A stretch of 64,000 nt of DNA. Source: Protonemura montana (Eukaryota > Arthropoda > Insecta > Plecoptera > Nemouridae). Position 1 is the stretch's first letter; every line of letters begins with the position of its first letter. The DNA is taken from assembly GCA_947568835.1 (NCBI GenBank), contig OX387610.1, positions 14,365,001-14,429,000 on the forward strand, given 5' to 3'. The notes beneath the pieces were generated by a model. It was not told the DNA's origin. It saw only the letters and a program-made list of their open reading frames with translations, and did not search any database. Of the stretch, positions 10,094 to 21,057 are shown piece after piece. Position numbers and translations under genes: made by a program.

Positions 10094-10534
10094 TGAACAA
10101 ACATAGGATGCCACTCACTGCTTGGCAGAGGAACCAGGCTATGGAACAGCCTGTCATTCAATGAACTTGACAAACATAGGACGCCACTCACTGCTTGGCA
10201 GAGGAACCAGGCTATGGAGCAGCCTGTCATTCAATGAACTTGACAAACATAGGACGCCACTCACTGCTTGGCAGAGGAACCAGGCTATGATCAGCCTGTC
10301 ATTCAATGAACTTGACAAACATAGGATGCCACTCACTGCTTGGTAGAGGAACCAGGCTATGGAACAGCCTGTCATTCAATCAACTTGACAAACATAGGAC
10401 GCCACTCACTGCTTGGCAGAGGAACCAGGCTATGGAACAGCCTGTCATTCAATCAACTTGACAAACATAGGACGCCACTCACTGCTTGGCAGAGGAACCA
10501 GGCTATGGAACAGCCTGTCATTCAATGAACTTGC
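10094..10534. repeat. 73-bp minisatellite, six units, in the last iRhom intron
   Basis: The motif CTTGGCAGAGGAACCAGGCT recurs at 10121, 10194, 10267, 10339, 10412 and 10485, so the period is 73 bp (one unit 72). Units are over 95% alike by eye, implying recent expansion. Open frames crossing it in both directions are artefacts of repetition. Confidence 0.95.
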
Positions 10535-10811
10535 CAAAATGGTAAACTTGTAAAACAGTATAGTAACCACCGGACAGTGCAATTTATTGTGTATAATCCT
10601 AAGTTGCTAATAAATCCATCGTAATAAATGCCTTCAACGATCTAATCCACAACAAAAAAAAACTTATCTGATAAATATATTCTACAAACTTCCACCCAGC
10701 TCGGGAGTAGTAAAGTTTTAAACCTACTCATGTACGTCAGCATTGCCGTCGTATGGTACAGATTTGAATCAAGTTCTACCGTTCAAAGCTTTATGTGGTC
10801 TAGGCGCCTAC

Positions 10812-10965
10812 CTCAGCTCGATACGGCACAAAGATGGCGCTGGCGAGGTTCCCAGCGATGCCTGACCCCATGTAGATGATGCCGATGCGTAGAGGACCCG
10901 TCAACTTCTCGAGATCGCGCATCAAGAACCACTGGATGGCCAGTGTGATCACAAGGTGGCCCACG
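10812..10965 (-). CDS. iRhom: iRhom exon 12: rhomboid core helices
   Basis: The acceptor TGTATCAG and donor GAG|GTAGGC bound 154 nt. One base completes a Gly codon from exon 11. Translation contains [20 protein letters not shown] then [19 protein letters not shown], the highly conserved iRhom and rhomboid segment leading up to the former active-site loop. Ends in phase 0 and joins directly to VGPAG of exon 13. Confidence 0.95.
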
Positions 10966-11204
10966 CTGATACAGAGTAACAAAAAAACCGGTTCAAGAAT
11001 GATGCGTGGTTATAATATCTCACAAAATATCATTGGGGTGGAAATTTTTTTTTTTTCTTTTCGGGATTTTATTTCAGAAAATACAAAATACGTTTGTTTT
11101 TGAGCTATTGACTCTGATTATTTTATTTAGATGCATTTAGGAAGCTTGAACTAGGTAATTGTCATAATTTAATGTGGTTCTTTTGTTATTGGAAAATTGT
11201 CAGG

Positions 11205-11362
11205 ACTGCTCTAACCCTTGATAAAGTAACAGGTACAAGTTACAAAACGTTGGGAAATTTAGTTGTTCTTCACTTGGCATTCAAAACCCAGTTAAAATAG
11301 TTTTTGTTAAAACTAGTGCAAAAGTTAGATAAAGTAGACATGAGTCTAAAAATCATCATGGC
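11205..11362 (+). mobile_element. CATGAGTCTAAAAACC-family element, single orientation
   Basis: Reads GGACTGCTCTAACCCTTGAT, AACAGGTACAAGTTACAAAA, CGTTGGGAAATTTAGTTGTT and ends GACATGAGTCTAAAAATC. It lies in an iRhom intron. This copy lacks the inverted left half seen in other copies. Confidence 0.7.
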
Positions 11363-11475
11363 TTTGATGCAACTAATGGGTACCTAATGGTTTAAAGCCG
11401 TAGAATGAGACAGCTAGCTACTTCGTCAGTATACAACGACGGATTATTTGAAACGACATTTTCAAATGCACGTAC

Positions 11476-11576
11476 CCGGCGTGCAGAAAGAGCGAGGTCC
11501 AGAGCCGATAGAACTGGTCTGGAAATTCCGGTGAGTAAAACGGGATCATTCCGCACACGTCATCCAGACAGGAGAC
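11476..11576 (-). CDS. iRhom: iRhom exon 11: end of luminal domain, start of core
   Basis: Acceptor CTTGTTCCAG and donor GG|GTACGT bound 101 nt. Translation starts [18 protein letters not shown] and ends [13 protein letters not shown]. This corresponds to the last cysteines of the iRhom homology domain and the loop and helix that carry the conserved PDQFYRLW motif. Phase-0 start, two bases left for exon 12. Confidence 0.95.
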
Positions 11577-11750
11577 CTGGAACAAGACATGTGTGTCAAT
11601 TTGTTTGCAGAATACATGTAACACAAGGTATCATCAGAACCTGGCTGTGCAGCGTATCTCTAAAAACCAGTTACAGACGTGAGGGAACTTGGTGGTTAGT
11701 TTCAACCTGGAAAGCTAAATTTTAAAATGAACACTGAAGTCAACTGAGCA

Positions 11751-12262
11751 GTTTGGCGTGTTGGAAAAACTGGTCCTCGTGAAATTACCGAAGTTAAGCA
11801 ACACTGTGCTGGGTCAGGTATTGGATGGGTGACCATCATACACATGACCAGTTCTGTTCGGGAGAGAGGTTGGAGGGATGAAAGTTAAGCAACACTGCGC
11901 TGGGTCAGGTATTGGATGGTCGACCATCATACACATGACCAGTTCTGTTCAGGAGAGAGGTTGGAGGGATGAAAGTTAGTACAGCAACTTCACTCGCCTT
12001 GCTTATCAACCTCTCGACATCAACTTCACTCGCCTTGCTTATCAACCTCTCGACAGCATGGATTTGTGGAGGAATCCTGTTGTTCGCGTTGTACCGTCCT
12101 TCGGAAGGGACGTTAAGCCCTTGGTCTTCGACAGGAGTAGGCTACGTGCCAGCACCAGGTTTCCCCTTCTCTCTTCAAGGCTAGGTTAGGTTCATCATCG
12201 TCCACTCATTCACCGACGCCATTAGACCACTGCCGCATGGCCAGATGTCACAAATCAATCAA
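11751..12262 (+). mobile_element. 5S rRNA-derived composite element
   Basis: Starts GTTTGGCGTGTTGGAAAAAC and continues with 5S-like GAAGTTAAGCAACACTG, GTATTGGATGGGTGACC. One further 91-bp head unit follows, then the body (CTTCGGAAGGGACGTTAAGC) and the 3' tail (GACGCCATTAGACCACTGCC) ending in CAAATCAATCAAT. The body contains a local duplication of CAACTTCACTCGCCTTGC. It sits in an iRhom intron, opposite to the gene's strand. Confidence 0.85.
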
Positions 12263-12269
12263 TGGAATG

Positions 12270-12331
12270 TCAGCGTAGTGTTGCTTAACTTCGGTGATCT
12301 CACGAGACCCGGTGTTTCCAACACGCTAAAC
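12270..12331 (-). mobile_element. Inverted 5S-derived head adjoining the previous element
   Basis: The reverse complement reads GTTTAGCGTGTTGGAAACAC, CGGGTCTCGTGAGATCACCG, AAGTTAAGCAACACTACGC. It matches the 5' end of the element at 11751 but is inverted and placed at that element's 3' end, so the pair is framed by inverted 5S heads. Confidence 0.75.
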
Positions 12332-12371
12332 TGTTCGGTAGTAACATCCCAGCTAGTTACGCTGGACTAAC

Positions 12372-12618
12372 CTGTGAGCACAGAGAGGCCTCTTCGTGGA
12401 AGTATCCCCTGACAAAGTCGCAGTACTCCTTGGTGGTGATGCGACATTGTCCGTGGATGCCGATGCAACAAGGATGTCCGATGACCTCACACACCATGTG
12501 CTCTGCGACCTTGTCGCGTGGCCGGAAGCTCTGCGCCTTGGTCTTGCGACATATCGGCCATTTTGTGATGTCGTCGGGCCATTCGTACGGCGCCACGGAA
12601 GCGGGAGACTCGCAATGC
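12372..12618 (-). CDS. iRhom: iRhom exon 10: iRhom homology domain
   Basis: Acceptor CATTTTCCAG and donor CACAG|GTTAGT bound 247 nt. Translation carries EWPDDITKWPIC, then HPCCIGIHGQCRITTKEYCD and FVRGYFHEEASLCSQ, motifs shared with vertebrate iRhom1 and iRhom2 almost word for word. This is the cysteine-rich luminal domain between the first and second membrane helices. One base completes a Lys codon from exon 9; ends in phase 0. Confidence 0.96.
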
Positions 12619-13477
12619 CTGGAAAATGTATGCGGTTAGGAAAATTCATTGATAGGAAAATTCACTTTTTTCATGTCGCAGGCTGTTGATTATGGCAAAA
12701 AAATCTGTATTACTGTTTTGTATCTAATGTTCACTGGTATTCACTGGTTTTTTTACTGGTTTTGTTGCTCAAGATAACTATTAGTTAGCTTTATCTGATT
12801 TGCTAAATTGTTCACCGTGTTTTTCTTCCAAACAGGAAGGATAAAAAATAAAATACATTTTTGGTGAAAAAGTTATTTGCCTGAGAAAATCTTTGCACTG
12901 CAGCAGAATTTTGGGTGATAACTAAAAATGCATTTTTGTAAGAGCATTATTGGAAAAAAAAAATTTCTTTAGGAACTTTGGCAGTTGGTTCATTTAAAAA
13001 AATGATGAATTGAGAGAAGACCATCTAGATTGTTTGTAGTATTGTAGTGACTTGCTCTGTTATTTCTAATTATAGAGACTGATGGCTGTTCTAAAAAACA
13101 GGGATTGACGATGGTAAAATAAAGATGGCTAGATCGTCCACACACCAACTGTTATTTAGCAAATCTTAACTGGTCCTCAAAGTTCCTAATATGAAATGGG
13201 TTTCATAAAATATGTGACGAACAAGTTAAAACGATATGTGCTTAAAAAAGATACCCTTCAGGTGAAAATCTCCAAAACTTTCAGTAGATTCAGTCTCAAA
13301 ATATAATAGCATATGGTCTACTTATGTAAGTGACTTTCATAAATTTGGTTTAAACGTTTCTAAAAACACTTTCATCTGGTCAGACATAACCTAAAAGCAT
13401 CATTATACACAAGTGAAGAACGGAAAATATCAAATAATCAATTAGTTCATAAGAATCAGTAAAAATATGAATTTTTG

Positions 13478-13537
13478 TAAGAAAAACTAGTGCTAAGGAT
13501 AAATCAAGTAGACATGAGTCTAAAAACCATCATAATG
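13478..13537 (+). mobile_element. 3' fragment of CATGAGTCTAAAAACC-family element
   Basis: Contains AACTAGTGCTAAGGATAAAT, CAAGTAGACATGAGTC, TAAAAACCATCATAA, the shared 3' end of the family. It lies 30 bp downstream of the iRhom exon 9 donor. Confidence 0.75.
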
Positions 13538-13566
13538 AATTGTTGTATTCAATGGTTGTCACTCAC

Positions 13567-13655
13567 TTTGGGTCCAAACCGCAGACGGATCCGGAAATTC
13601 TTCCGCCCGGTCCAGAATCCCCACTTGACCATTTCTTCCACGTGGATATGGTCTT
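13567..13655 (-). CDS. iRhom: iRhom exon 9: iRhom homology domain, short linker exon
   Basis: Acceptor TTCTGGATAG and donor CCCAAA|GTGAGT bound 89 nt. Translation begins KTISTWKKW and ends GSVCGLDPK, aligning with the vertebrate stretch around VKW and the SVCHQDPR motif. It exactly bridges the phases of exons 8 and 10, which would otherwise not join. It is too short to show up as an open frame with a start codon. Confidence 0.9.
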
Positions 13656-14994
13656 CTATCCAGAACAGAAAACCCCATTAGTTGGGGCCGGATACAAAGT
13701 AGGGGACAAAAATACTTCTCATGCGTTGGAAAAAAACTTCAATAGTGATTCATCCTAGTGACTTTAAACATGCACCAGTGACGCACGAAAAACACTGCAA
13801 TATCCACACTGAGCCGTGAATTAACGATCAACAAAGAAATTGGTAGATTTCCTTTTGTTTTAAAAAGCTGGCCAAAGCAGCTGAAATATTTTGCAGCGAT
13901 TTTCAAATGAAAATCCCTTCATTGTTTAATCACTTTTAGACATGGGTTAATCATGCACAAAGGGCACGCATATGATAATTTGTAAAAGATCATAGCCTTG
14001 TAATACGTGTCACTGTAATTAGACCTAATCAAACTAATCAATTTAATTTTTCTTTTTTTTTGGATCGTGCTGTACAAACAAATTTTTACAGAGTGAAACT
14101 TCGACCATTTTGAAGTAATTGCACTTAAAGTGTAGTTTTTTTTCTTATAGAACCCCACCATTAAGTTTCTCCTATAAAAACACTTGTATGAAACACTTTT
14201 AAGAGATTTTTTTTCTCCAAATACTATCGAGGTTCTACTCTGCGATCATGCAAACGAAGGTCATGCGAAACAGAATGACGCGTACCGTAGGTCCACCCAA
14301 GCCCCGCACCTTTGAGTGCACGAAAAGAAAAGACAACGATTAGAAAAGAGAAGAGACCAACACCACGGAGTTTACAGGGGAAATTACAATTACAACGCCA
14401 ATACTGGAAGAAATTTGTGATTAAACTATACAATTTTTTCATCTGTTTTGCCTTTAAATTAAATCAAGTTACTAAATAGAGTAGCATTGGTGTCTAAACC
14501 TCATATAGTTTTATGAATCCATTCTTGCAATTATCGTTCTTCTTATGTAGACGTTGATTGTGAGTGATTGATATCGTAAGCTTAGAGTACCAACAAGATT
14601 ATGATTTTGTAAAGCTATATAGAAAAAGAATGAAGTTCCAAAAAGTTGAATACTAAGCTTAAGACAACATGAAAAGTACCACAAGATAATTAGCATATTT
14701 AATAGTTCATATTCTATTTCAATATTTAGGTAACCATGTAGAAAAGTAATGGGGACATTCGGCTTTTTTGGATGTAGCTTATCAACAATAGAAATAGTAC
14801 TTTTTAGCAATATCATATTGTATAAATGTAAAGTTGGCCAAAAATAATCTGAAATAAATTTGTCAGGTTGAAAATTTGTGATTTTCTATTATTTACTGAT
14901 ATCTGGGAGAGCCTGGAAAGAAATGGCCGTTGACTGTAAAACAATTTCAATATGAAACATATGTGCATTTATTTGTCTATCAACAGCAACTTAC

Positions 14995-15156
14995 TGAACA
15001 GTCGGCCTGCGATGATTGAACGCAGCCCGAATCATCGTTGCGGATGCAACACGCCGTCTCCCGCTCCTTTTCCCGCCCCTTCTCGATCTCCTTGATAATC
15101 TTCTCATCCCGTCTCATGCACGGCGCAAACTTAGCACCCAAGTGTATCAGATCTCC
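14995..15156 (-). CDS. iRhom: iRhom exon 8: iRhom homology domain
   Basis: Acceptor TTTTCCAG and donor TTCA|GTAAGT bound 162 nt (54 codons, phase 0 at both ends). Translation has [19 protein letters not shown], then a charged helix, then [20 protein letters not shown]. The [13 protein letters not shown] and CCxRNDxSGCVQ motifs are diagnostic for iRhoms and absent from active rhomboids. Confidence 0.96.
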
Positions 15157-15364
15157 CTGGAAAACAAAACATGCATCAAAATGTTGTTTATTGTTTGAGT
15201 TGATCATACATAGATGATATAAACATAGTCTGTAAAACATATAAACAAGTCAATGCAACAAAATTAAAATATAATAAATTAAGTTTTTATATAAAAATAC
15301 TCAGCTGTTGAGTAAAAAGGGTTTGTATTCCGTGCCCCTGGGCATTTGTATTGAGATTTGCCAC

Positions 15365-15480
15365 CGTTTTGACAACGTACCCTGTGGCACTGGTATAATG
15401 TCGTCAGTGAATGATGGTGAGGATTTTAACCAAGCCTAGAAGGGAGGAGGGGAAACCCAGCGTTGGTACACAGCGTACTC
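15365..15480 (-). mobile_element. 3' tail fragment of 5S-derived element
   Basis: Minus strand matches the tail: CCTTCTAGGCTTGGTTAAAA, CATTCACTGACGACATTATA, CCAGTGCCACAGGGTACG. Diverged and headless, so an old or 5'-truncated insertion in an iRhom intron. Confidence 0.6.
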
Positions 15481-16318
15481 CTGGTCGTTTGACTCTGTGT
15501 ACGAATTGTAAGATGGGTTTAGGCTTGTTTTTATTCAAAATGAATGATTGACAATGCATGTCAGTCATGTCAATCTTGTGGTGTTTACATTTCTTTAAGA
15601 GCATATTGAGCAACAAGAGTAAATGGGAAACAAAATTTAACTCCCCATAAAAACTGGCTTGATATTTTTTGTGTGTTTTGTGATTTTTTTTGTTCTGTGT
15701 ATATGTTCTAGCCACCAAAAGATCGACTGACCAAACGGTTGGACCTATTTAGATATATATTATAAATCCATTTTGTATTATTATTATGTTTTGAATAAAC
15801 AGTTCATTAATATTCAAAAGTATTGATTTCTATAAAAGTTTGATTTTTTGCTAAATTTGAAAACGACTCTTCACAACAGTGAGAAGCATAAGAGCAGGTG
15901 TCAGAGCACAGGACATTTATCTGAAAAAATAATAAAAAGCTGGCTAATAGCATAATGATTTTACACAATTTTTAGCATTTTCAACTAAGATTTTGTATCG
16001 TATCTTATATTTATAGTTATATTTTATATTAGTATTATTGCATATATGTTAACACATTGTAAAAATTTTAGTATATGTAAATTATATTTAGTATAAAGGG
16101 TTGTATCTGACTTTCACTGTAATGTTCACGATCCTATGGAATAAAAATAAAAAGTAACCCACAATGATTTACAGACATGTTCTTTGCACTGAAATCCAAC
16201 AAGACTGTCAATTTTAGATCTGCAAATCTTCGCATTTCTTTCAATCCCGTTTCTCAATTTTTCCCTCGCTTTTTTTCCCCCGGTTTTCCCCTGTACCTGA
16301 GCAACGTCTTGTACTTAC

Positions 16319-16577
16319 CGCCCGCGGTCCAATCCAAAAGTTGGCCGGCTCCTGGTATTCGACTTGTTGCAATGACAAGCTGGTGACCAGCACCTCACCA
16401 GACCGGTTGGCCAGGTCGAAGCCGACGGGACCCAGTCCGTAGCAGAACAGCGAGATGAACAGGATTAGCACCTGCACCGTTGTAATCCAATACGTGAAGA
16501 ACGGTCGGTAGTCCTCGATATCTTCCAGCTGTTTGTTGACGGTGTCTTCATTGCGGACTGAACGCTTCATAGTTCGC
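16319..16577 (-). CDS. iRhom: iRhom exon 7: first membrane helix
   Basis: Acceptor CATCTCTTCCAG and donor GGGCG|GTAAGT bound 259 nt. Translation carries LEDIEDYRPFFTYWITTVQV, then a hydrophobic helix (LILFISLFCYGLGPVGF) and ends ANFWIGPRA. The DYRPFFTYW and NFWIGP motifs are shared with vertebrate iRhoms. The segment before the helix is cytoplasmic, the segment after it luminal. Confidence 0.96.
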
Positions 16578-16600
16578 CTGGAAGAGATGCTTAAATTAGA

Positions 16601-16628
16601 TAATAATAATAATAATAATAATAATAAT
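16601..16628. repeat. (ATA)n microsatellite
   Basis: Nine perfect ATA units directly upstream of iRhom exon 7. Confidence 0.9.
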
Positions 16629-16814
16629 GTTTTATTCCAGATTGATTACATTATTGGGAATATTGGAGTGTCAGTTTTCCATTTTTCCATTTTAGAATCA
16701 TTAAATTCAGTCAATGAGTAAAAACAATGATGTATTAAGAACTTGTTTAGCTCTTTCGCAAAATCTTTACCATTAGACATTAGGAAGTTAGATATGAAGT
16801 AGTTCTAAAATAGT

Positions 16815-16949
16815 TTATTATTATGAACACTATAACCGTCTCAAAAATTGATGCCCAAAATGTCCCTGTTCAGGCATCAATTTTTGAGACGGTTATAGTG
16901 TTCATAATAATAAAATACCCCGAGCATTGCAAGCGTTTGCAATTTAAAT
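16815..16949. mobile_element. Perfect 41-bp inverted repeat: minimal form of the tRNA-head element
   Basis: Left arm 16815-16855 and right arm 16873-16913 are exact reverse complements, with a 17-nt loop. The arm sequence (GGCATCAATTTTTGAGACGG and onward) is the terminal arm of the elements at 35741 and 40770. The outer module TACCCCGAGCATTGC plus the palindromic AAGCGTTTGCAATTTAAAT follows on the right. No tRNA heads are present in this copy. Confidence 0.9.
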
Positions 16950-17768
16950 GCAGATTTCATCTAAAAAGTTCTAAAATAGTCAATAGTGCATATGTAAACA
17001 GGTAAATATCTGAACTCAAAATTGAGGGAAGATTTAGTAAAATAGACGAGTAGTTACTTTTGAACGATAATTTCGCCGAAATAGTTGTACGATTGCTACA
17101 CAGGGACAAATTTACTTTCGATTTCTAGGTTTTAGCCAATCTGTGACGTTCTATTTCGTAATTTCTAAAAATGGTACAGTTTGTGGCATCTTGGCTGAAA
17201 AAATTACCGGCATTTTCAGAAAAACTACGCCAACTTCTTCTACTAGCCATCAACCTCTGATAACTCTGACAAACATAACATTTTTGTAAAACAAAATTCA
17301 GACCAAAGTCTAGGGATTCTGTAACAACACCTGGCTGTGAGCTAGCAATAGCGGGGCTTAAACCCCGAACCAGGGTTCAATTTTAAGCGTTTTGAAATTA
17401 TGATCATTCCTTGCCTATATATTTGTAATATTTATAATATATATTTAAATAGACGATTTACCAAATTATGATAATGATTTCAACTGTGAGACAAGGACAA
17501 AAGGAACTTTTAAACTAAGAAAATAAAATTAGAACTATCAAAGAAAGAGCCAGATTTTGCCGATGCAAAACTGTTCAATGCTCTACCTAAATATATCAAG
17601 GCAAGAAAGGACAGGCGCTGAGAAATAGTATAAAAGAGTTTTTAATAATAAGGGATGTTTTTTTTCTGTCAAACAATATTGTAATATTTAATTTTAAGAA
17701 CCTGACCATCAAAATAACGTGTATATGTTTCATATGACAATAAACAAATTATTATTATTATTGCTCAC

Positions 17769-17954
17769 CCGAAGAACCGGCCGACGAAGCCCATGCCGTA
17801 CTGCCGGCGATCAGAGTTGTCGAAAGCGCGGTCGAGAACTCGGCTCCAGATCCGCGAGCAGCCGACTTCCGGTCCCGGTTCGGAGGCCGGTGGCTCGGCA
17901 GGCGCCGCTCGCGGGGGCACTCGACGCCATTTTTGCTCGGAACGGCGCTCCAAT
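17769..17954 (-). CDS. iRhom: iRhom exon 6: cytoplasmic region before first helix
   Basis: Acceptor CCCATTCACAG and donor TTCGG|GTGAGC bound 186 nt. The first part is Pro/Ala/Glu-rich and probably disordered. The end reads RAFDNSDRRQYGMGFVGRFF, a conserved membrane-proximal motif of iRhoms. One base completes a codon from exon 5, two remain for exon 7. Confidence 0.93.
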
Positions 17955-18679
17955 CTGTGAATGGGACACAAAGACGAATCAGCACTTGAAGGTTTGGTGA
18001 TTTTCTGCAGTTTGCAGAAAAGAGAATGGATAAGATGACATTTTTCTGCCACTTTATAAGTGCGATTCTGTGACTGCTTTTTTAGTGAGATGAAATGAGA
18101 TATATTTGTTCCATTTTGAGCATTAAAATTGGCTTGCTATGGGCATAGAATGCTACCCCAGTGGATGTCTGGACTTTTCTGGGGCAAACATGATTGGAAC
18201 ACCTAAATTTTCAGAGCAAAAAAATGACCTATATTTTCGGAGATAAAGGCATTGATTTTCAGAATATAAAAAGCATTAATGAATGAATGAATATATTTTA
18301 TTTAGCTATCAAGCTATTAGATCACATAGAGGTTACACAACATAGGTAAGAGCAAGGTTAGCACATGAATTTTGCAGAAAAAGAATGCAATTTTCTGCAG
18401 ATACAAATCAGCAGACATGATTGACATATAAAGGCGAGTACTTTTGGATAGTCAATACTTCAAAGTAGCTTTTCAAAAAGCTATACTCAAGGTTAAGAAG
18501 AAGTCTGACCTCCAGTCGATGTTAGTTACCAAAGGAAGCGATATCAGGGTGCAGGGTAGGGTGTGCAAGGTTTTGAAGGAAAGTGTTGGGAGGAAGGAGT
18601 TGAATTATTAATTTATTTTAGCAGGCAACAAAGCCTCCTTGTCGGTATATTAACAACAGTTCCCAATGGTCGCACTCAC

Positions 18680-18933
18680 CGATGCCGAGAATACGGCTCC
18701 GTGACGATGACAGGTTCGTCCACCTGTACCCGGCTGGTACTGAATCCTCCAGTGTGAGCATCGACGGCGTCCTCCCCGATGCCGACCTCTGTCGCCTCGT
18801 CCAACACCGGCTCTAGGGGAGGCGTTGCAATGCCGGTGCCGCCTGCCACACGCAGGAGGGCGGGGGCGGCAAAAGCGGCGGGGGCGGCGAGGTTCACTGT
18901 CGATGAGTCGGGGTCTTCACGCTCGAAGAAGCC
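18680..18933 (-). CDS. iRhom: iRhom exon 5: cytoplasmic region
   Basis: Acceptor CCCATCTCGCAG and donor CATCG|GTGAGT bound 254 nt. Translation starts GFFEREDPDSSTVNLAAPAA; the FFxRE motif matches vertebrate iRhoms. The rest is Ala/Gly/Pro-rich and low in complexity, and ends VIVTEPYSRHR. Strikingly GC-rich against the introns on both sides. Confidence 0.9.
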
Positions 18934-20931
18934 CTGCGAGATGGGAGAGTACTGGTAAGTCTTAGACAGATACATCTTAAATTGTCATTTATGTATTTCA
19001 TAACGATTTAATTTGTCCGATTGTCAGAAGATGAGTATGATTAGTAGTCGGTGAATGGTCAATGCAGTCTACACAGTTATTATTTACATTTTGGCCATAA
19101 CCCAACCTCCACAGTATAGGGAATGTTTGGGGTTTTAATAATTGAAACCACGTTTCACCATTAAAAGAACATCTGTTCATGACCCAAAGAAAAAAACACG
19201 CACTCAGCATTTTGGGATTGTGAATAATAGCAAAATGTAATATCGCCCTAGAAATTTGTGAAATTTGATTAGTTGCATCCCCCACCCAAGCAGCTGTTGG
19301 TGAAAAAACACCACATTCACCTTTTAGTTCAGCACCGTACCACTGCTTGAATCAGGTCAAACATATCAAAATCATAATTGTGAATAACGAGAAAAACATG
19401 CCAATTAAATCGCGAGTCCTGGCTCACAAATCGATATCTAAATAATTAGAAATGTGTTTTTCGTTGTGGCATAAAAATCTGCAGGTAGCTCGCGGCGTGT
19501 GTGCTTTTCTCTAAAAGTTGTAAATAGTTTGATTGAGAATGAAGTCAGATCTAACCAAACAAAAGGACATTGCGTGCTTGCCCCTGTGGGAAATCTCACC
19601 CGACTTGACGTCCCTTCTGAAGGACCAAACATGTGAAACATAGCGAACCGGTCCGGTAAATAGATCGAGAGACAACAATATGTAACGAAGCGAATAAAGT
19701 TGTTCAAATATCTCTCCCGAAACTTGTGCAGTATTTCCTACCTAAAAAAGGAACAACCCTATTTCCACGCTCTGGCCATCGCACGAAAACTCGCACTAGA
19801 AACGAGGCCACCCAACCAATCACATTCAATTTTCCAAGCTGCTTAACTTCCTGTGTACACTGGCTTTATCTTTTTTACAGTGCGGTTCGACGCAGAAACG
19901 GGACACATGCAGGGTTCGTTCATCGCCGTGCCTTTGTCATGTATGTGACATGATCAATAAGCGATGAGTTCCTCATAATCGCAAGACGGGCAAGGAAAGA
20001 TGTGACGCCAAAGTGCCAGCATTGTCGGTGCGGGTATACAATTGTCGAGGAGGACGACGTGGAAAAGGAGATGCCAGTGACCTAGTTTTAGGTTGGATTT
20101 CAAAGCGAATGGCATGGTTCCCGAGTGCAGTGGCTTTGTCTGGTGGTTGTGATCTCGAAATTAGTGGAGTTATTATCCTCCAAGGAGGGTGGGTGTGAGC
20201 GAGCAGAGAATGGTTTGGTGGTCTGGCATGCTTGTCGCTGTTAGTTATTGAGAAGTGAATGTGGTGTCGATTTGAAATCGAAACGAGATTTGTGAGATAG
20301 TTTTGGTTTAATGCTTGAACTGTTTGATCTTCGCGAAGCGGTGAAATTAGTCTGGTGCATTTAAATACATATTTAAATTAAGTTGAGACATTCTACAATT
20401 TGCATCAGCTCAAAACCAACCAAAAGCTCTCTTAAAGGCCCAAAAAAAGACATTTTTTCCCCATTTCTAGATATATCACAGCGACAAGCTTAGTTTCTAA
20501 ATGATTTCCCGTTAGATTTTGTTGATTTTTAAGTCAAAACTTGAGAGTAAATCGTGGTGAAACGTAAATTAAATTGTTATCTAACTTAAGACCACAACTC
20601 GCATTTGTATTTGAGCTCCAATACGATACAAAATCTTAGAATCAGCCGACAACGCATGCCAGAGGCAGTTCATAATGGCGTAGACAAAGTAGGTACCTAA
20701 TGCAGGCGTAGGCGTAAGATGGCTTCAAAAGTTTAGACCAACAATGTAGCTAGAGTACGTTCAGCACCTGACAGAACTCACTAAAACTTTGCAGATCCTT
20801 TGCAAAACATGCCCGACATGCCCGACATCGGGCAGTCCATCACAATAAAGTAACTAATGGCGAGTAAAACAAGTTTTCTCACGGTAATCGAATACAAGTA
20901 CAGAGAACATGTTTTTATGCCGCGTTCTTAC

Positions 20932-21057
20932 CTCTTCCAGGACGTCGCCGTTGTACTGTCCAACCAGCGAGCTGGTCTCTGGAATCGAGTCCAGCTGAAA
21001 GCTTCTGGTATATTGTCGACTGGCAGGTACCGGCGCTGGTCGGTGCCTCGTCAGGGT
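20932..21057 (-). CDS. iRhom: iRhom exon 4: cytoplasmic region
   Basis: Acceptor CTATTTTGCAG and donor GAAGAG|GTAAGA bound 126 nt, 42 codons, phase 0 at both ends. Translation includes ASRQYTRSFQLDSIPETSSL, comparable to the RRSFxP region of vertebrate iRhoms, and ends GQYNGDVLEE, which runs directly into GFFERED of exon 5. Probably a regulatory, phosphorylatable stretch. Confidence 0.88.

Noticed and set aside
10122-10528. Open frames on both strands through the 73-bp array
   Set aside because: Low-complexity repetition with shifting frames. The array lies in an intron of iRhom.
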